Assembly (NCBI GenBank): GCA_020846195.1
Contig: JADLEJ010000026.1
Span: 1 to 48,013, forward strand
Length of the DNA stretch: 48,013 nucleotides
Source: Nitrospira sp.
GTDB taxonomy: Bacteria > Nitrospirota > Nitrospiria > Nitrospirales > Nitrospiraceae
Direction: 5' to 3'
Position 1 is the first letter of the stretch. Each line of letters opens with the position of its first letter. Both the position numbers and the translations under genes were made by a program. The notes beneath the pieces were generated by a model. It was not told where the DNA came from. It did not search any database and worked only from the letters and a program-made list of their open reading frames with translations. This document shows, piece after piece, positions 1 to 7,070 of this stretch.

Positions 1-801
1 AGCGTGCTTCGACAGATCGTCGTACACGATCAAGGCGTGCTTGCCGTTATCGCGGAAATATTCGCCGATCGCCGCGCCGGCGAAGGGCGCCAAAAACTGC
101 ATCGGAGCCGGATCGCTGGCGGTCGCCGCGACCACCATGCTGTATTCCATCGCGTGGTTTTCTTCGAGCGTCTTCACGACGCGGGCGACGGTCGAGCGCT
201 TCTGGCCGACCGCGACGTAAATGCAAAACACGCCCAGGCCCCTTTGATTGATGATCGTATCGACCGCGATTGCGGTCTTGCCCGTCTGCCGGTCGCCGAT
301 GATCAACTCGCGCTGGCCGCGCCCGATCGGGATCATGGCGTCGATGGCCTTGATGCCGGTCTGCAGCGGCTCGCGGACGGATTGGCGGGTATTCACGCCG
401 GGGGCAACGACTTCAATGCGGGAGGAATGCTCCGACTTGATGGCGCCCTTGCCGTCGATCGGCTGGCCGATGGCATTCACGACGCGGCCGATGAGGGCTT
501 CGCCGACAGGGATTTCCGCGATGCGGCCCGTGCGCTTGACGGGGTCGCCTTCCTTGATCCCCGTATCTTCGCCCATCAACACGGCGCCGACGTTGTCTTC
601 TTCAAGATTCAGCGCGATGCCGTACAGCCCGCCGGGAAACTCCAGCATTTCTCCGGCCATGGCTCCGTCGAGCCCGTAGACCTTGGCGATGCCGTCGCCG
701 ACCTGGATGACCGAGCCGGTCTCCTTGACATCGACCTGCTTGTCGAAGCCCTTGATCTTTTCCTTAATGATCGCACTGATCTCATCTGCCTTGATCTGCA
801 T
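1..801 (-). CDS. atpA: ATP synthase F1 subunit alpha, N-terminal part
   Basis: Alpha subunit of the F1 catalytic head; it binds nucleotide at non-catalytic sites and alternates with beta subunits to make ATP from the proton gradient. Only the first 267 codons are in the window and the gene runs off the left edge. The N-terminal beta-barrel domain (about residues 25-95) and the start of the nucleotide-binding domain are visible, with the Walker A motif GDRQTGKT at residues 169-176, the same place as in well-known alpha subunits. The ATG is preceded by a good ribosome binding site (AAGGAG) that lies in the short gap after atpH, so the two genes are co-transcribed and probably translationally linked. 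No unusual residues are seen in the part present. Identification is certain; completeness cannot be judged. Confidence 0.97.
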   Translation of the reverse strand, partial: MQIKADEISAIIKEKIKGFDKQVDVKETGSVIQVGDGIAKVYGLDGAMAGEMLEFPGGLYGIALNLEEDNVGAVLMGEDTGIKEGDPVKRTGRIAEIPVGEALIGRVVNAIGQPIDGKGAIKSEHSSRIEVVAPGVNTRQSVREPLQTGIKAIDAMIPIGRGQRELIIGDRQTGKTAIAVDTIINQRGLGVFCIYVAVGQKRSTVARVVKTLEENHAMEYSMVVAATASDPAPMQFLAPFAGAAIGEYFRDNGKHALIVYDDLSKHA

Positions 802-803
802 GG

Positions 804-1343
804 CTACTCCTTCGTCAACAGGCTCTGCATGGCGCGCAAACGACCTCGGACGGTGCTATCCACGACCGTGCTGCCGATAGAAATCTGCAGGCCCGCGAGG
901 TAACTGGCGTCGGTCTGAAAGGTGATATCCACGTCGCGCTTCAAGGTGTCGCGCAGACGGGTTTTAATGCGGTCTTGCTCTGCCGGGGGGAGCGCGGTGG
1001 CGCTCGACACCGTCACTTGCTGAGTGCCCTTGGATTGATCCACAAGCTTCCCAAAGGCATCGGCGATTTCCGGCAGAAATCCGATTCGGTTTTTCTTCAC
1101 GAGCTGCCCGATAAACGCCTTGCCGACCGGAGGGCACCCGAATCGCTCGCCGACATCGGTCAGCGCGGCAATCTTCTCGTCGATGCCGAACACCGGAGAC
1201 GCCACCACATGCCGGAGCGAGACGGACTCCCGCATGGCTTGGGACAAGCCATTGAGCGTACCCCGCGTCGCTTCGATGGTGGAGGAATCGAGAAGCTCGA
1301 AGAGGGCTTTCGCGTAACGTCGCGCAACTGCTGTCTTAATCAC
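804..1343 (-). CDS. atpH: ATP synthase F1 subunit delta
   Basis: Delta (OSCP-like) subunit that joins the top of the F1 head to the peripheral stalk of the Fo part. The 179-residue product has the usual length and the typical opening [15 protein letters not shown], and a C-terminal half ending in a hydrophobic strand ([11 protein letters not shown]) common to the family. The start is GTG, chosen because AAGGA lies five bases upstream and the family's conserved N-terminus begins right there. It is followed by atpA after a two-base gap. The gene before it on this strand is an unrelated channel, so atpH opens its operon; atpB, atpE and atpF must be encoded elsewhere. A candidate promoter lies in the gap upstream. 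Confidence 0.95.
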   Translation of the reverse strand: MIKTAVARRYAKALFELLDSSTIEATRGTLNGLSQAMRESVSLRHVVASPVFGIDEKIAALTDVGERFGCPPVGKAFIGQLVKKNRIGFLPEIADAFGKLVDQSKGTQQVTVSSATALPPAEQDRIKTRLRDTLKRDVDITFQTDASYLAGLQISIGSTVVDSTVRGRLRAMQSLLTKE

Positions 1344-1416
1344 AGTCCTTGTCCACTCACTTCTACAATGGGCACACGGATAATTGTCGTGCCGTCCGCA
1401 CTAAAATAAGCGCGCC

Positions 1417-1446
1417 AAGCTACCACTGCCGGCGAGGAACTGTCAA
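1417..1446 (-). promoter_or_regulatory. Candidate sigma-70-type promoter for atpH-atpA
   Basis: On the minus strand a perfect TTGACA box is followed after 18 bases by TAGCTT, which matches the -10 consensus at only three positions. It lies in the gap between the channel gene and atpH, about 75 bases before the GTG start. Plausible as the operon promoter because atpH is the first atp gene here, but the -10 box is weak. Confidence 0.35.
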
Positions 1447-1471
1447 CTCCGCCGAGGACACATGCTGGAAA

Positions 1472-2254
1472 TCATCTGACAGGCGCAATCTGCACGGGCG
1501 AAGGGAACTCGATGTGCGCCTCGCAAAACCGCTCGACGATCGCCTTGCGGAGCTCGCCCTGCAACGATCCGTAGTGCGCAACCTGCGTCCAAGGGCTCAC
1601 GGCGATGGTGATGGCCGGGTGCCCCAGCTGGCTCACGCCAACTCCCGCCGGCGGATCTTTGAGCACATGCACGTGGCTGTCCACAATTTCTCGAACGATC
1701 GCCAGCGCCTGATTCAGATTGGCTTTATACGACACCTCCACGGTGACCTGCAGCTGCCGGATCGTGCCGAAGTTATGCAGAATTTCTCCCACCACCTTGC
1801 GGTTCGGAATCACGACGCGCGAGCGGTCGGAGTGCATGAGAATCGTGGAGAAAATATCGATCATCACGACATCGCCATGAACCCCCAGCAGCGAGATGTG
1901 CTCTCCGACTTTGTACGGCTTCGTAAAGATGATCGAGAGTCCCGCCATCACATTGCTCAAGACCCCTTGCAACGCCAGGCCGATCCCCACGCCAGCCACG
2001 CCGATACCCGCGACCAGCGGCGCAATCGGCACCCCTAGCGCTTCCAGCGCGATGACGGTCGTAAACAACAGGACGATGATTTTCACGATGCGGACGAGCA
2101 GCATCCGCACGGGCGGCTCCAGCGTCTGCCGCTCTAGCGCCTGCTGCATTAACTTGCCGGCCCAGCGGGCGAGCAAGAGGCCGACCGCAAAAATACCGCT
2201 CGCCACGAGCGCTTGCAGGCCGTACTTCATCGCATATTCCATTACGACATCCAT
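1472..2254 (-). CDS. Small-conductance mechanosensitive channel, MscS family
   Basis: Inner-membrane channel that opens under membrane tension and releases solutes on osmotic downshock. The 260-residue product is close to E. coli MscS in length. Three hydrophobic segments are visible (about residues 13-30, 55-75 and 78-105); the third is the Gly/Ala-rich pore helix with the pattern VAGIGVAGVGIGLALQGVL typical of MscS. It is followed by the beta domain (VGEHISL..GDVVMID) with the VVIPNRKV stretch and an alpha/beta C-terminal domain. The ATG has a purine-rich GGGGGA site upstream. It sits between the AsmA-like gene and the atp operon on the same strand but nothing links it functionally to either. 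The exact subfamily and any ligand gating are not determinable. Confidence 0.92.
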   Translation of the reverse strand: MDVVMEYAMKYGLQALVASGIFAVGLLLARWAGKLMQQALERQTLEPPVRMLLVRIVKIIVLLFTTVIALEALGVPIAPLVAGIGVAGVGIGLALQGVLSNVMAGLSIIFTKPYKVGEHISLLGVHGDVVMIDIFSTILMHSDRSRVVIPNRKVVGEILHNFGTIRQLQVTVEVSYKANLNQALAIVREIVDSHVHVLKDPPAGVGVSQLGHPAITIAVSPWTQVAHYGSLQGELRKAIVERFCEAHIEFPSPVQIAPVR

Positions 2255-2278
2255 TCCACGTTCCCCCTCTCTCTACTT

Positions 2279-3928
2279 CTAGCGGCTGAACAATCCCTTG
2301 AGCAGCTGCTTGCCTTCCTGCTCCAGATCTTTCGGCTTGGTCGTCCCCTTCAGCAATCCGCCGATCGCTTCCTCCGCTTTCTGCTTGATCTGCTCCTGCA
2401 CTTTTCCCGTCAGGCCTTTCATATCGAGCCCATACGACGGCGCGTCGAGTGTGCCGCCGATCAAGAGCGGCAAGGTCAGCCGCCCCTCCTTCACCGCCAG
2501 CCGCGCCACCGGCGACGATCCGGCCACTTGCTGACTCAAGGCCTCCGACAGCCGCAAATTCACCGTCATATTGAGCGCGTGATCGAATCCGATGGTCCCG
2601 CCGCCGGTCGCCTGAAAATCGTGGCTGTCCATCAGCATATTCTGCAATGTCACGACACCCTGCTTAATGGCCAGGTCCGTTTCAATCGTAGAAAACGCGG
2701 TGGCCCTGGCTTCACCGACCGAGATCCCGGCAACCTTCAAAATCGACACCGCTTCCTCAAGAAGGTTAACGCCATCGATCTGGCCATCCTTCACCGCGAC
2801 ATGACCGGCGCCTTCCAGCGCCTTGGTCAGATCCGGCATAGCAAAGCCCTGCCCCTTCACGGAGAGATCCGCGCCAGCAACCCCACTGACCGACAGCGGC
2901 GTCTCCGCGACGGCATCGATCGCGGGGCCGAGCTGCAAGCCCTGCACGGCCAGCTTCCCATTGAACGGCGGCGCGGCAGGCCCCGAGACCAGCCCTCCTT
3001 GCGCCGCAATCGTCCCGCCAAAGAGATCGAAGGAAAGATCCCGAAGCCCGAGATCCTGTCCCTTCGCCGCCACCGCCAGCTTGAAATTTTTGATCTCGAC
3101 CGGTTTTTTAAGCGGCAGCGTCATCGGCAGATTGGCCGTGTCGATAACCGGAGAAGTCAGCGTGATCGACGCCTGCGGCCCGGCCGTGTTACCCGTGATG
3201 GCAAATGACGTTTTCCCTAAGGCCAACTGCAAATTGATCGCGTCGATATCCACCGTCTCTTTCAAAGGGCCAAAGGTGCCATCGAGCGCCACCGGCAGAT
3301 TCAACGGTTGCACCACTGTGGCCAGATGAAGACTCGGCGTCTCCCCCAGATGAACCGACTGTAAGAGAAATTCCAGATCTTGCAACGTGTACTCGACCGG
3401 CTTGGCTTGCGAACCATCACGATAGGTTACCTTCCCGCCCGCGATGGACACCCGGTCCACCGCCAGCAACGCGAGAATCTTCAGTGGGCCATCGGGCGAC
3501 GGCACCGGCGCGCGCGACGGCGTCTCCGGCGCGGCAACGCCCTTGCGTCCCAGCGTCGCCGCATTCAACACCCCATTTTTATTTTTGATGACCGTGATCA
3601 CCGGCTCGCGCAGCGCGATCTCTTCGACTTCGACCTTGCCGCTCAGCAGCGGCATCAGCTTCACCCCAACATCAATCGACGAGAGCGACGCGAACGGACC
3701 CGTTCCAAACGCCGGATCTTCCACCACCGTAACCCCCGCCACCCGCGCGCCGAGCCTGGGCCAGATCGTCAGCCGAATATCCTCCAGCGTCACCTTGCGG
3801 TTCAGCGCCTCTTCGATCAGCGGGCGGTATTGATCCTGATATTTGTTCAGATCGACGATAAACGGAAGGAGCAGCGCCACTCCGAGCAGCACCGCGAGCG
3901 ACACACCGATCCCGATCACGATTTTCAT
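2279..3928 (-). CDS. AsmA family protein
   Basis: Predicted inner-membrane-anchored protein of the AsmA/TamB-like group, which is linked in other bacteria to outer-membrane biogenesis and lipid transfer across the periplasm. The 549-residue product starts with a single membrane anchor (about residues 3-26, rich in Val/Leu/Ile) followed by the characteristic opening DLNKYQDQYRPLIEEALNRK, which is the AsmA N-terminal domain signature, and a long beta-rich periplasmic region. The C-terminal third holds the second AsmA-type segment with conserved GxxGG-like turns and ends in a charged tail. It lies 24 bases upstream of the channel gene and could share its transcript. Family membership is secure; the specific role is unknown. 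Confidence 0.88.
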   Translation of the reverse strand: MKIVIGIGVSLAVLLGVALLLPFIVDLNKYQDQYRPLIEEALNRKVTLEDIRLTIWPRLGARVAGVTVVEDPAFGTGPFASLSSIDVGVKLMPLLSGKVEVEEIALREPVITVIKNKNGVLNAATLGRKGVAAPETPSRAPVPSPDGPLKILALLAVDRVSIAGGKVTYRDGSQAKPVEYTLQDLEFLLQSVHLGETPSLHLATVVQPLNLPVALDGTFGPLKETVDIDAINLQLALGKTSFAITGNTAGPQASITLTSPVIDTANLPMTLPLKKPVEIKNFKLAVAAKGQDLGLRDLSFDLFGGTIAAQGGLVSGPAAPPFNGKLAVQGLQLGPAIDAVAETPLSVSGVAGADLSVKGQGFAMPDLTKALEGAGHVAVKDGQIDGVNLLEEAVSILKVAGISVGEARATAFSTIETDLAIKQGVVTLQNMLMDSHDFQATGGGTIGFDHALNMTVNLRLSEALSQQVAGSSPVARLAVKEGRLTLPLLIGGTLDAPSYGLDMKGLTGKVQEQIKQKAEEAIGGLLKGTTKPKDLEQEGKQLLKGLFSR

Positions 3929-4006
3929 GCGGCACCTCCCATTCCAAATGGCAGTATAGGAAACAGCACTTAGAGGGTCAAATGCGGAGGGAGAGGGAAG
4001 AACCTG

Positions 4007-4192
4007 TTACGAAGCGCCGGCCCCAGACCGGGCGGAGAGGCTAATCACAAATGAAGCGGAAATAAACGTGGGTGGGGCGACCAGGTTGCCCACGAACATG
4101 CCGAGCCAGGCACCCAGCATAAGCGACCAACCATCGACAGCATGTACTGAAGACTCCGAGGCCACATCGCCATCAATGCACTTCGTTCCTAT
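4007..4192 (-). other. Possible remnant of a membrane-protein gene in the gap after the low-GC operon
   Basis: The gap between the AsmA-like gene and the unknown operon has no clear gene. On the minus strand one frame is open over about 60 codons and ends at TAA. It reads as a plausible protein tail with a hydrophobic stretch (SLMLGAWLGMFVGNLVAPP) and uses the GC-rich third positions of the host. No good start with a ribosome binding site is present, so it may be the 3' end of a gene whose front was lost when the neighbouring low-GC genes arrived. It could also be chance. Confidence 0.25.
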
Positions 4193-4309
4193 TCAGCCAG
4201 GTCGTTATCAGAATTTAGCCTGCTCCTATTTTTCTGAGTGCGGCAGGGGACTGTCAAAAGTCGATTCCTGAGCCGTCTCCTATGCATTTTATGGCACCTT
4301 TTGTTTTTA

Positions 4310-4519
4310 CTATGGGCTGGCTGGACAGAACGTTCGCGCTTCGTAAATATTATTTTTAGCAAGCGCTTGAACGGATTCGGAGGGAAACGGTCCATTGGCG
4401 TTCCAGAAAAACCGGTTCTTCGCCGCAGCTGGACTAACGAGATACTCACATCTCACCACCAAATACTTCCCTTCTTGAATGGCTTGGTTGGACATCGGAG
4501 GGCAATTCGATTTCGGCAT
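4310..4519 (-). CDS. Hypothetical protein, possibly the frameshifted 3' part of the preceding gene
   Basis: Not recognised. The 69-residue frame overlaps the end of the upstream frame by 74 bases in a different phase. Its sequence (KYLVVRCEYLVSPAAAKNRFFWNANGPF) looks like an ordinary folded protein, whereas the last 15 or so residues of the upstream frame (PSHSRREVFGG) look like out-of-frame translation. The simplest reading is one gene of roughly 150 codons broken by a single-base shift near 4,500-4,540, either a real mutation or a sequence error. The alternative is two overlapping genes. Base composition is lower in GC than the flanks. Confidence 0.4.
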   Translation of the reverse strand: MPKSNCPPMSNQAIQEGKYLVVRCEYLVSPAAAKNRFFWNANGPFPSESVQALAKNNIYEARTFCPASP

Positions 4520-4766
4520 TAGTCCGGTCTGGAGTGAAATCCATCGGATGAAGTGTCTTGATGTTTACCGGTCTGAGCCCCTGACACTCAACATTCTTGT
4601 TTAGCCAGATAAAAATCTCTTCGCTCTCCTTTGGTACGGGAAAATCCGGCGAAAACGTCGGTGGGGCCTTTTCATAAAATCGTTCGATGAAGGCGCGAGT
4701 TTCCGATACTCCTCCTAATTTTCTCCGTATAGGAGTAGGTGCCACTGACAGCCTTTGCATACTCAT
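4446..4766 (-). CDS. Hypothetical protein of the low-GC operon (third gene)
   Basis: Not recognised. The 106-residue product is soluble-looking and charged, with a proline-rich middle (EKAPPTFSPDFPVPKESEE) and no signal peptide or membrane segment. Its ATG begins one base after the stop of the upstream gene, so translation is probably coupled. The C-terminal end is likely an artefact of a frameshift, because the overlapping frame continues more convincingly (see the shorter entry overlapping its end). Composition resembles the two upstream genes and differs from the surrounding chromosome, so the group was probably acquired together. Confidence 0.45.
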   Translation of the reverse strand: MSMQRLSVAPTPIRRKLGGVSETRAFIERFYEKAPPTFSPDFPVPKESEEIFIWLNKNVECQGLRPVNIKTLHPMDFTPDRTNAEIELPSDVQPSHSRREVFGGEM

Positions 4767-4767
4767 C

Positions 4768-5262
4768 CTAATAGTCGTGAATTACATAGCGAGTCAGATT
4801 GTCCATAAACCGGATCGTACCGGGCTTTCCACAGGACTCCTTGGGCAGCAGTGCACTAAGAGCCGTGTGGACTTTTTCCCATCTGTCTCTTTCTTTCAAC
4901 GCTTCGACCAGAGGTTCATTAGCGGAGGTCCCGGGACGTTTGTTTAACAGGTGATCTAGAAACCAGTTAAGGAGCTTCTGGTCATTTTTACGAGCAGCCA
5001 ATTTAAAGGCTTCCTGATATCGAGGTTCCATAAAAACAATGAGCTTTTCCTTGACGTAGACTTTTGTTATCGTTCTCGGAAAATAGCTTACCTCGTCGTG
5101 GTCGAAACGTTCCCAAGTCTCTTCTACACGGATGGCATCACGAGACAGAAAAACGTGGCATAATTTATCGTAGTTAATAATGACCTCTCTATAGAATCGG
5201 GTCGGCAGATCCTCCATGTCTTTTCTTTTGGAAAGGTCACCGAAGTTACCGTCGTAGATCAT
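4768..5262 (-). CDS. Hypothetical protein of the low-GC operon (second gene)
   Basis: Not recognised. The 164-residue product has no signal peptide or clear membrane segment and is rich in aromatic and charged residues. A helical C-terminal half (EAFKLAARKNDQKLLNWFLD) resembles helix-pair packing such as in repeat-type all-alpha folds, but no family can be named. The start codon overlaps the stop of the upstream gene in the arrangement ATGA, and its own stop is one base from the next start, so the genes form a tight operon. Codon use is AT-richer than in flanking genes, which suggests horizontal acquisition. Confidence 0.6.
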   Translation of the reverse strand: MIYDGNFGDLSKRKDMEDLPTRFYREVIINYDKLCHVFLSRDAIRVEETWERFDHDEVSYFPRTITKVYVKEKLIVFMEPRYQEAFKLAARKNDQKLLNWFLDHLLNKRPGTSANEPLVEALKERDRWEKVHTALSALLPKESCGKPGTIRFMDNLTRYVIHDY

Positions 5263-6050
5263 GAGGAACAGCCTCTTGTGTTCGTTCTCGATTCCAGAGA
5301 GTGATAATTGGCGTCGGCCGTCGCATTCGTGGCGGCAAGCTTTTGCTCGGCCTCCTCCTCAATCGCACGCTGCCGCAGCGCGGATTCTTCTTCCCGTTTT
5401 CTCCATTTCCTCATTTCCTCGTCTGCCGCCATATTTAGCTTTCTTCTTTCCGCACTTAGCTCGCCTTTCGCCACATTTGGATAGAGGGCCGCGCGTTTAG
5501 TGCGCAGCTCCACCAAGCTGCCGTAGCCGTTCATGCGGTACATGACCGGCGCACCCCGTGCATTGAGCGTTACATTTGTAGTACTCAACGGCCTTTCATC
5601 GTCTGACATCGACTCATCTTCCCTATACTCTTGCAGCCACTCATCGACTTTTACGCCTTTGATGTAATGATCAATCTTCACGTCACTGAGTAATTTACAT
5701 TGCGCCTTCAACGTCGGAAGTATTTCCTGCTCAAATCGTTCCTCGTAGTCAATGTTATCCTTAATGGCAAACTCTGGACCGACTTTAAAGATTTGCACGA
5801 CCTCAGCTGAGATGCCAGCCCAGCCACAAACCCCTGATTCAGAAGCCCGCCAATAGAGCTCATACAAATCAGTTTCGAGAATCTTTTGTCCTCTTCCATG
5901 GATGGGCGCAGTCGTTTGACTCTGACCAACCGACGCTCTGCCAGGAGTTTGGGAAAGTAACGGCGGGTCTGCTGCTGCAATGATCGTAGGCGTTGCAAGT
6001 AGAAGCAGCAATGCTGTCGCGACTTGCGCCCTAAAGAGATGATTGTCCAC
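5259..6050 (-). CDS. Hypothetical exported protein with coiled-coil region (first gene of low-GC operon)
   Basis: Not recognised. The product begins with a typical signal peptide (hydrophobic VATALLLLLATPTIIAAA) and should be exported. The middle has two to three cysteines (SGVCGWAG and KAQCKLL) that could pair in the periplasm. Residues about 205-245 from the end part are a highly charged Glu/Lys/Arg helix (MRKWRKREEESALRQRAIEE), likely a coiled coil. I chose GTG as the start because AAGGAG lies nine bases before it; an ATG three codons earlier directly abuts that site and would be too close, giving an end at 6059. An extended -10 promoter box lies upstream. Together with the next genes it forms an operon of unknown purpose next to tRNA-Ser. 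Confidence 0.6.
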   Translation of the reverse strand: MDNHLFRAQVATALLLLLATPTIIAAADPPLLSQTPGRASVGQSQTTAPIHGRGQKILETDLYELYWRASESGVCGWAGISAEVVQIFKVGPEFAIKDNIDYEERFEQEILPTLKAQCKLLSDVKIDHYIKGVKVDEWLQEYREDESMSDDERPLSTTNVTLNARGAPVMYRMNGYGSLVELRTKRAALYPNVAKGELSAERRKLNMAADEEMRKWRKREEESALRQRAIEEEAEQKLAATNATADANYHSLESRTNTRGCSS

Positions 6051-6116
6051 TTCCGACATCTCCTTGCATTAAGGTTGCTTTGCATCCTGCATGCGATGGG
6101 TCGTATTGCCGGTAGC

Positions 6117-6125
6117 TTTATACCA
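6117..6125 (-). promoter_or_regulatory. Candidate extended -10 promoter of the unknown operon
   Basis: On the minus strand TGG-TATAAA is an extended -10 element located about 65 bases before the first gene of the unknown operon. No good -35 hexamer is seen at the usual distance, which is normal for extended -10 promoters. The rest of the 330-base gap up to tRNA-Ser shows nothing further that I can interpret. Confidence 0.4.
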
Positions 6126-6391
6126 TAGGGGGAGAGAGCAGGTCGTCGAAGTACCCGACCATAAAACAATCAATGGGCATTCCTAGGATAGACTATTAGG
6201 AAGAGCTTGATTCTACTTCCATATAAATAAAATCCGATCGTCATTTACTTCCTCTCCACTTCTCCGCCCACCTCAAAAGCGCACCGTTGGGTCGGTCATG
6301 CCAGAGCGCTAGCACGCACACCGCCGTCATTGGTTCGCGCCTTGCCGCTCGCTAGACCGCAGTGCTACAATCCCGCTTCTCGTATGGGCGC

Positions 6392-6494
<103 letters not shown>

Positions 6495-6656
6495 TGCGTG
6501 CACTCCCGAACGGTCACCGGGGATAGAGACGTCTCGAAGAAATAGGGCGGGGTGGGAGTCGAACAGGGGGATCGTGGGGGATGCGTCCCCCGCGTGGGGA
6601 GCGTACGAGGGGGCTGGCCCTCTCGTAGGAGCGCGTGCGAAGCACCTAAGCGCGAC

Positions 6657-6693
6657 TTCGAATGCCCACCCTCTCCGCCATACAGCAACCCGG
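6657..6693 (+). repeat. Direct repeat, copy 2: displaced copy of the tRNA-Ser 3' end
   Basis: Matches copy 1 over 36 bases with a single inserted G after TTCGAAT; the last 29 bases are identical. There is no tRNA body in front of it: the preceding 160 bases are GC-rich with short hairpins such as GGGGGA-TGCG-TCCCCC. Interpreted as the far attachment site of an element that has been deleted almost completely, or as a small tandem duplication that has decayed. Confidence 0.8.
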
Positions 6694-6738
6694 ACGAAAT
6701 CTTGTTCGGCCTTAGCTGACTGGCTCAGTCGGCCGTAC

Positions 6739-6859
6739 CAGGCTGCTCAAAATGGTCTCCGGCAAGGCCGCAAGAAGTTCGGGCCGCGAAGCGTACTCGG
6801 AGTACGTCGAGGGGACTGAACGACTGAGAACGACGCCGGAGGGCATTTTCAGCAGCCTG
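6739..6859 (+). repeat. 121-bp palindromic repeat element, copy 1 (MITE/REP-like)
   Basis: The ends are inverted repeats: CAGGCTGCTCAAAATG at the left and CATTTTCAGCAGCCTG at the right, matching at 15 of 16 positions. The centre is also near-palindromic (GTACTC-G-GAGTAC). A second element of exactly the same length and layout lies at 41275-41395, sharing the ends, GCAAGGCCGCA, GCGTAC and GAGAACG blocks. It has no reading frame of its own. It ends four bases before the SRP RNA gene, so the promoter of that RNA must lie inside or beyond the element. Confidence 0.85.
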
Positions 6860-6863
6860 AATA

Positions 6864-6964
6864 GGGGCCGGGCCCTGTGCAACAAGACCCTGTGAACCCC
6901 GCCAGGTCCGGAAGGAAGCAACGGTAAGCGGTCAGTTTTGTGTGCCGCAGGATCACCTGGCCCC
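6864..6964 (+). ncRNA. ffs: Signal recognition particle RNA, small bacterial type (4.5S)
   Basis: The RNA component of the signal recognition particle; with Ffh it directs nascent membrane proteins to the translocon. The diagnostic domain IV loop is present: CAGGTCCGGAAGGAAGCA, with the GGAA tetraloop and asymmetric internal loop, followed by the paired strand ending TGTGTGCCGCAGGAT. The terminal helix forms between GGGGCCGGG at the 5' end and CCTGGCCCC at the 3' end. The length of about 101 bases fits the short form without an Alu domain. It stands directly before dnaX-ybaB-recR, the same order as in Bacillus (scr-dnaX-yaaK-recR), which supports the call. Ends are approximate to within a few bases. 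Confidence 0.93.
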
Positions 6965-7070
6965 GCTTTGAAAATCGCTGAGCGTATTGCGGCCGGAGTG
7001 TTGAGCATCGAGTCGGGCCCTGCTCGCTCAGCACCCAGCACATCGCACTCAGGACTGGAGCGACGCGACC

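Noticed and set aside
4..903. A 299-codon plus-strand frame over the left end
   Set aside because: It is the shadow of atpA and atpH on the other strand; the minus strand gives perfect F1-alpha motifs.
2213..3208. Long plus-strand frame opposite the AsmA-like gene
   Set aside because: Composition is Arg/His/Gln-rich, typical of antisense frames in GC-rich genes, and it has no recognisable domain.
6575..6592. Short GC-rich hairpin between the tRNA-Ser repeats as a terminator
   Set aside because: No T-run and no gene end directly before it; it may just be part of the repeat spacer.
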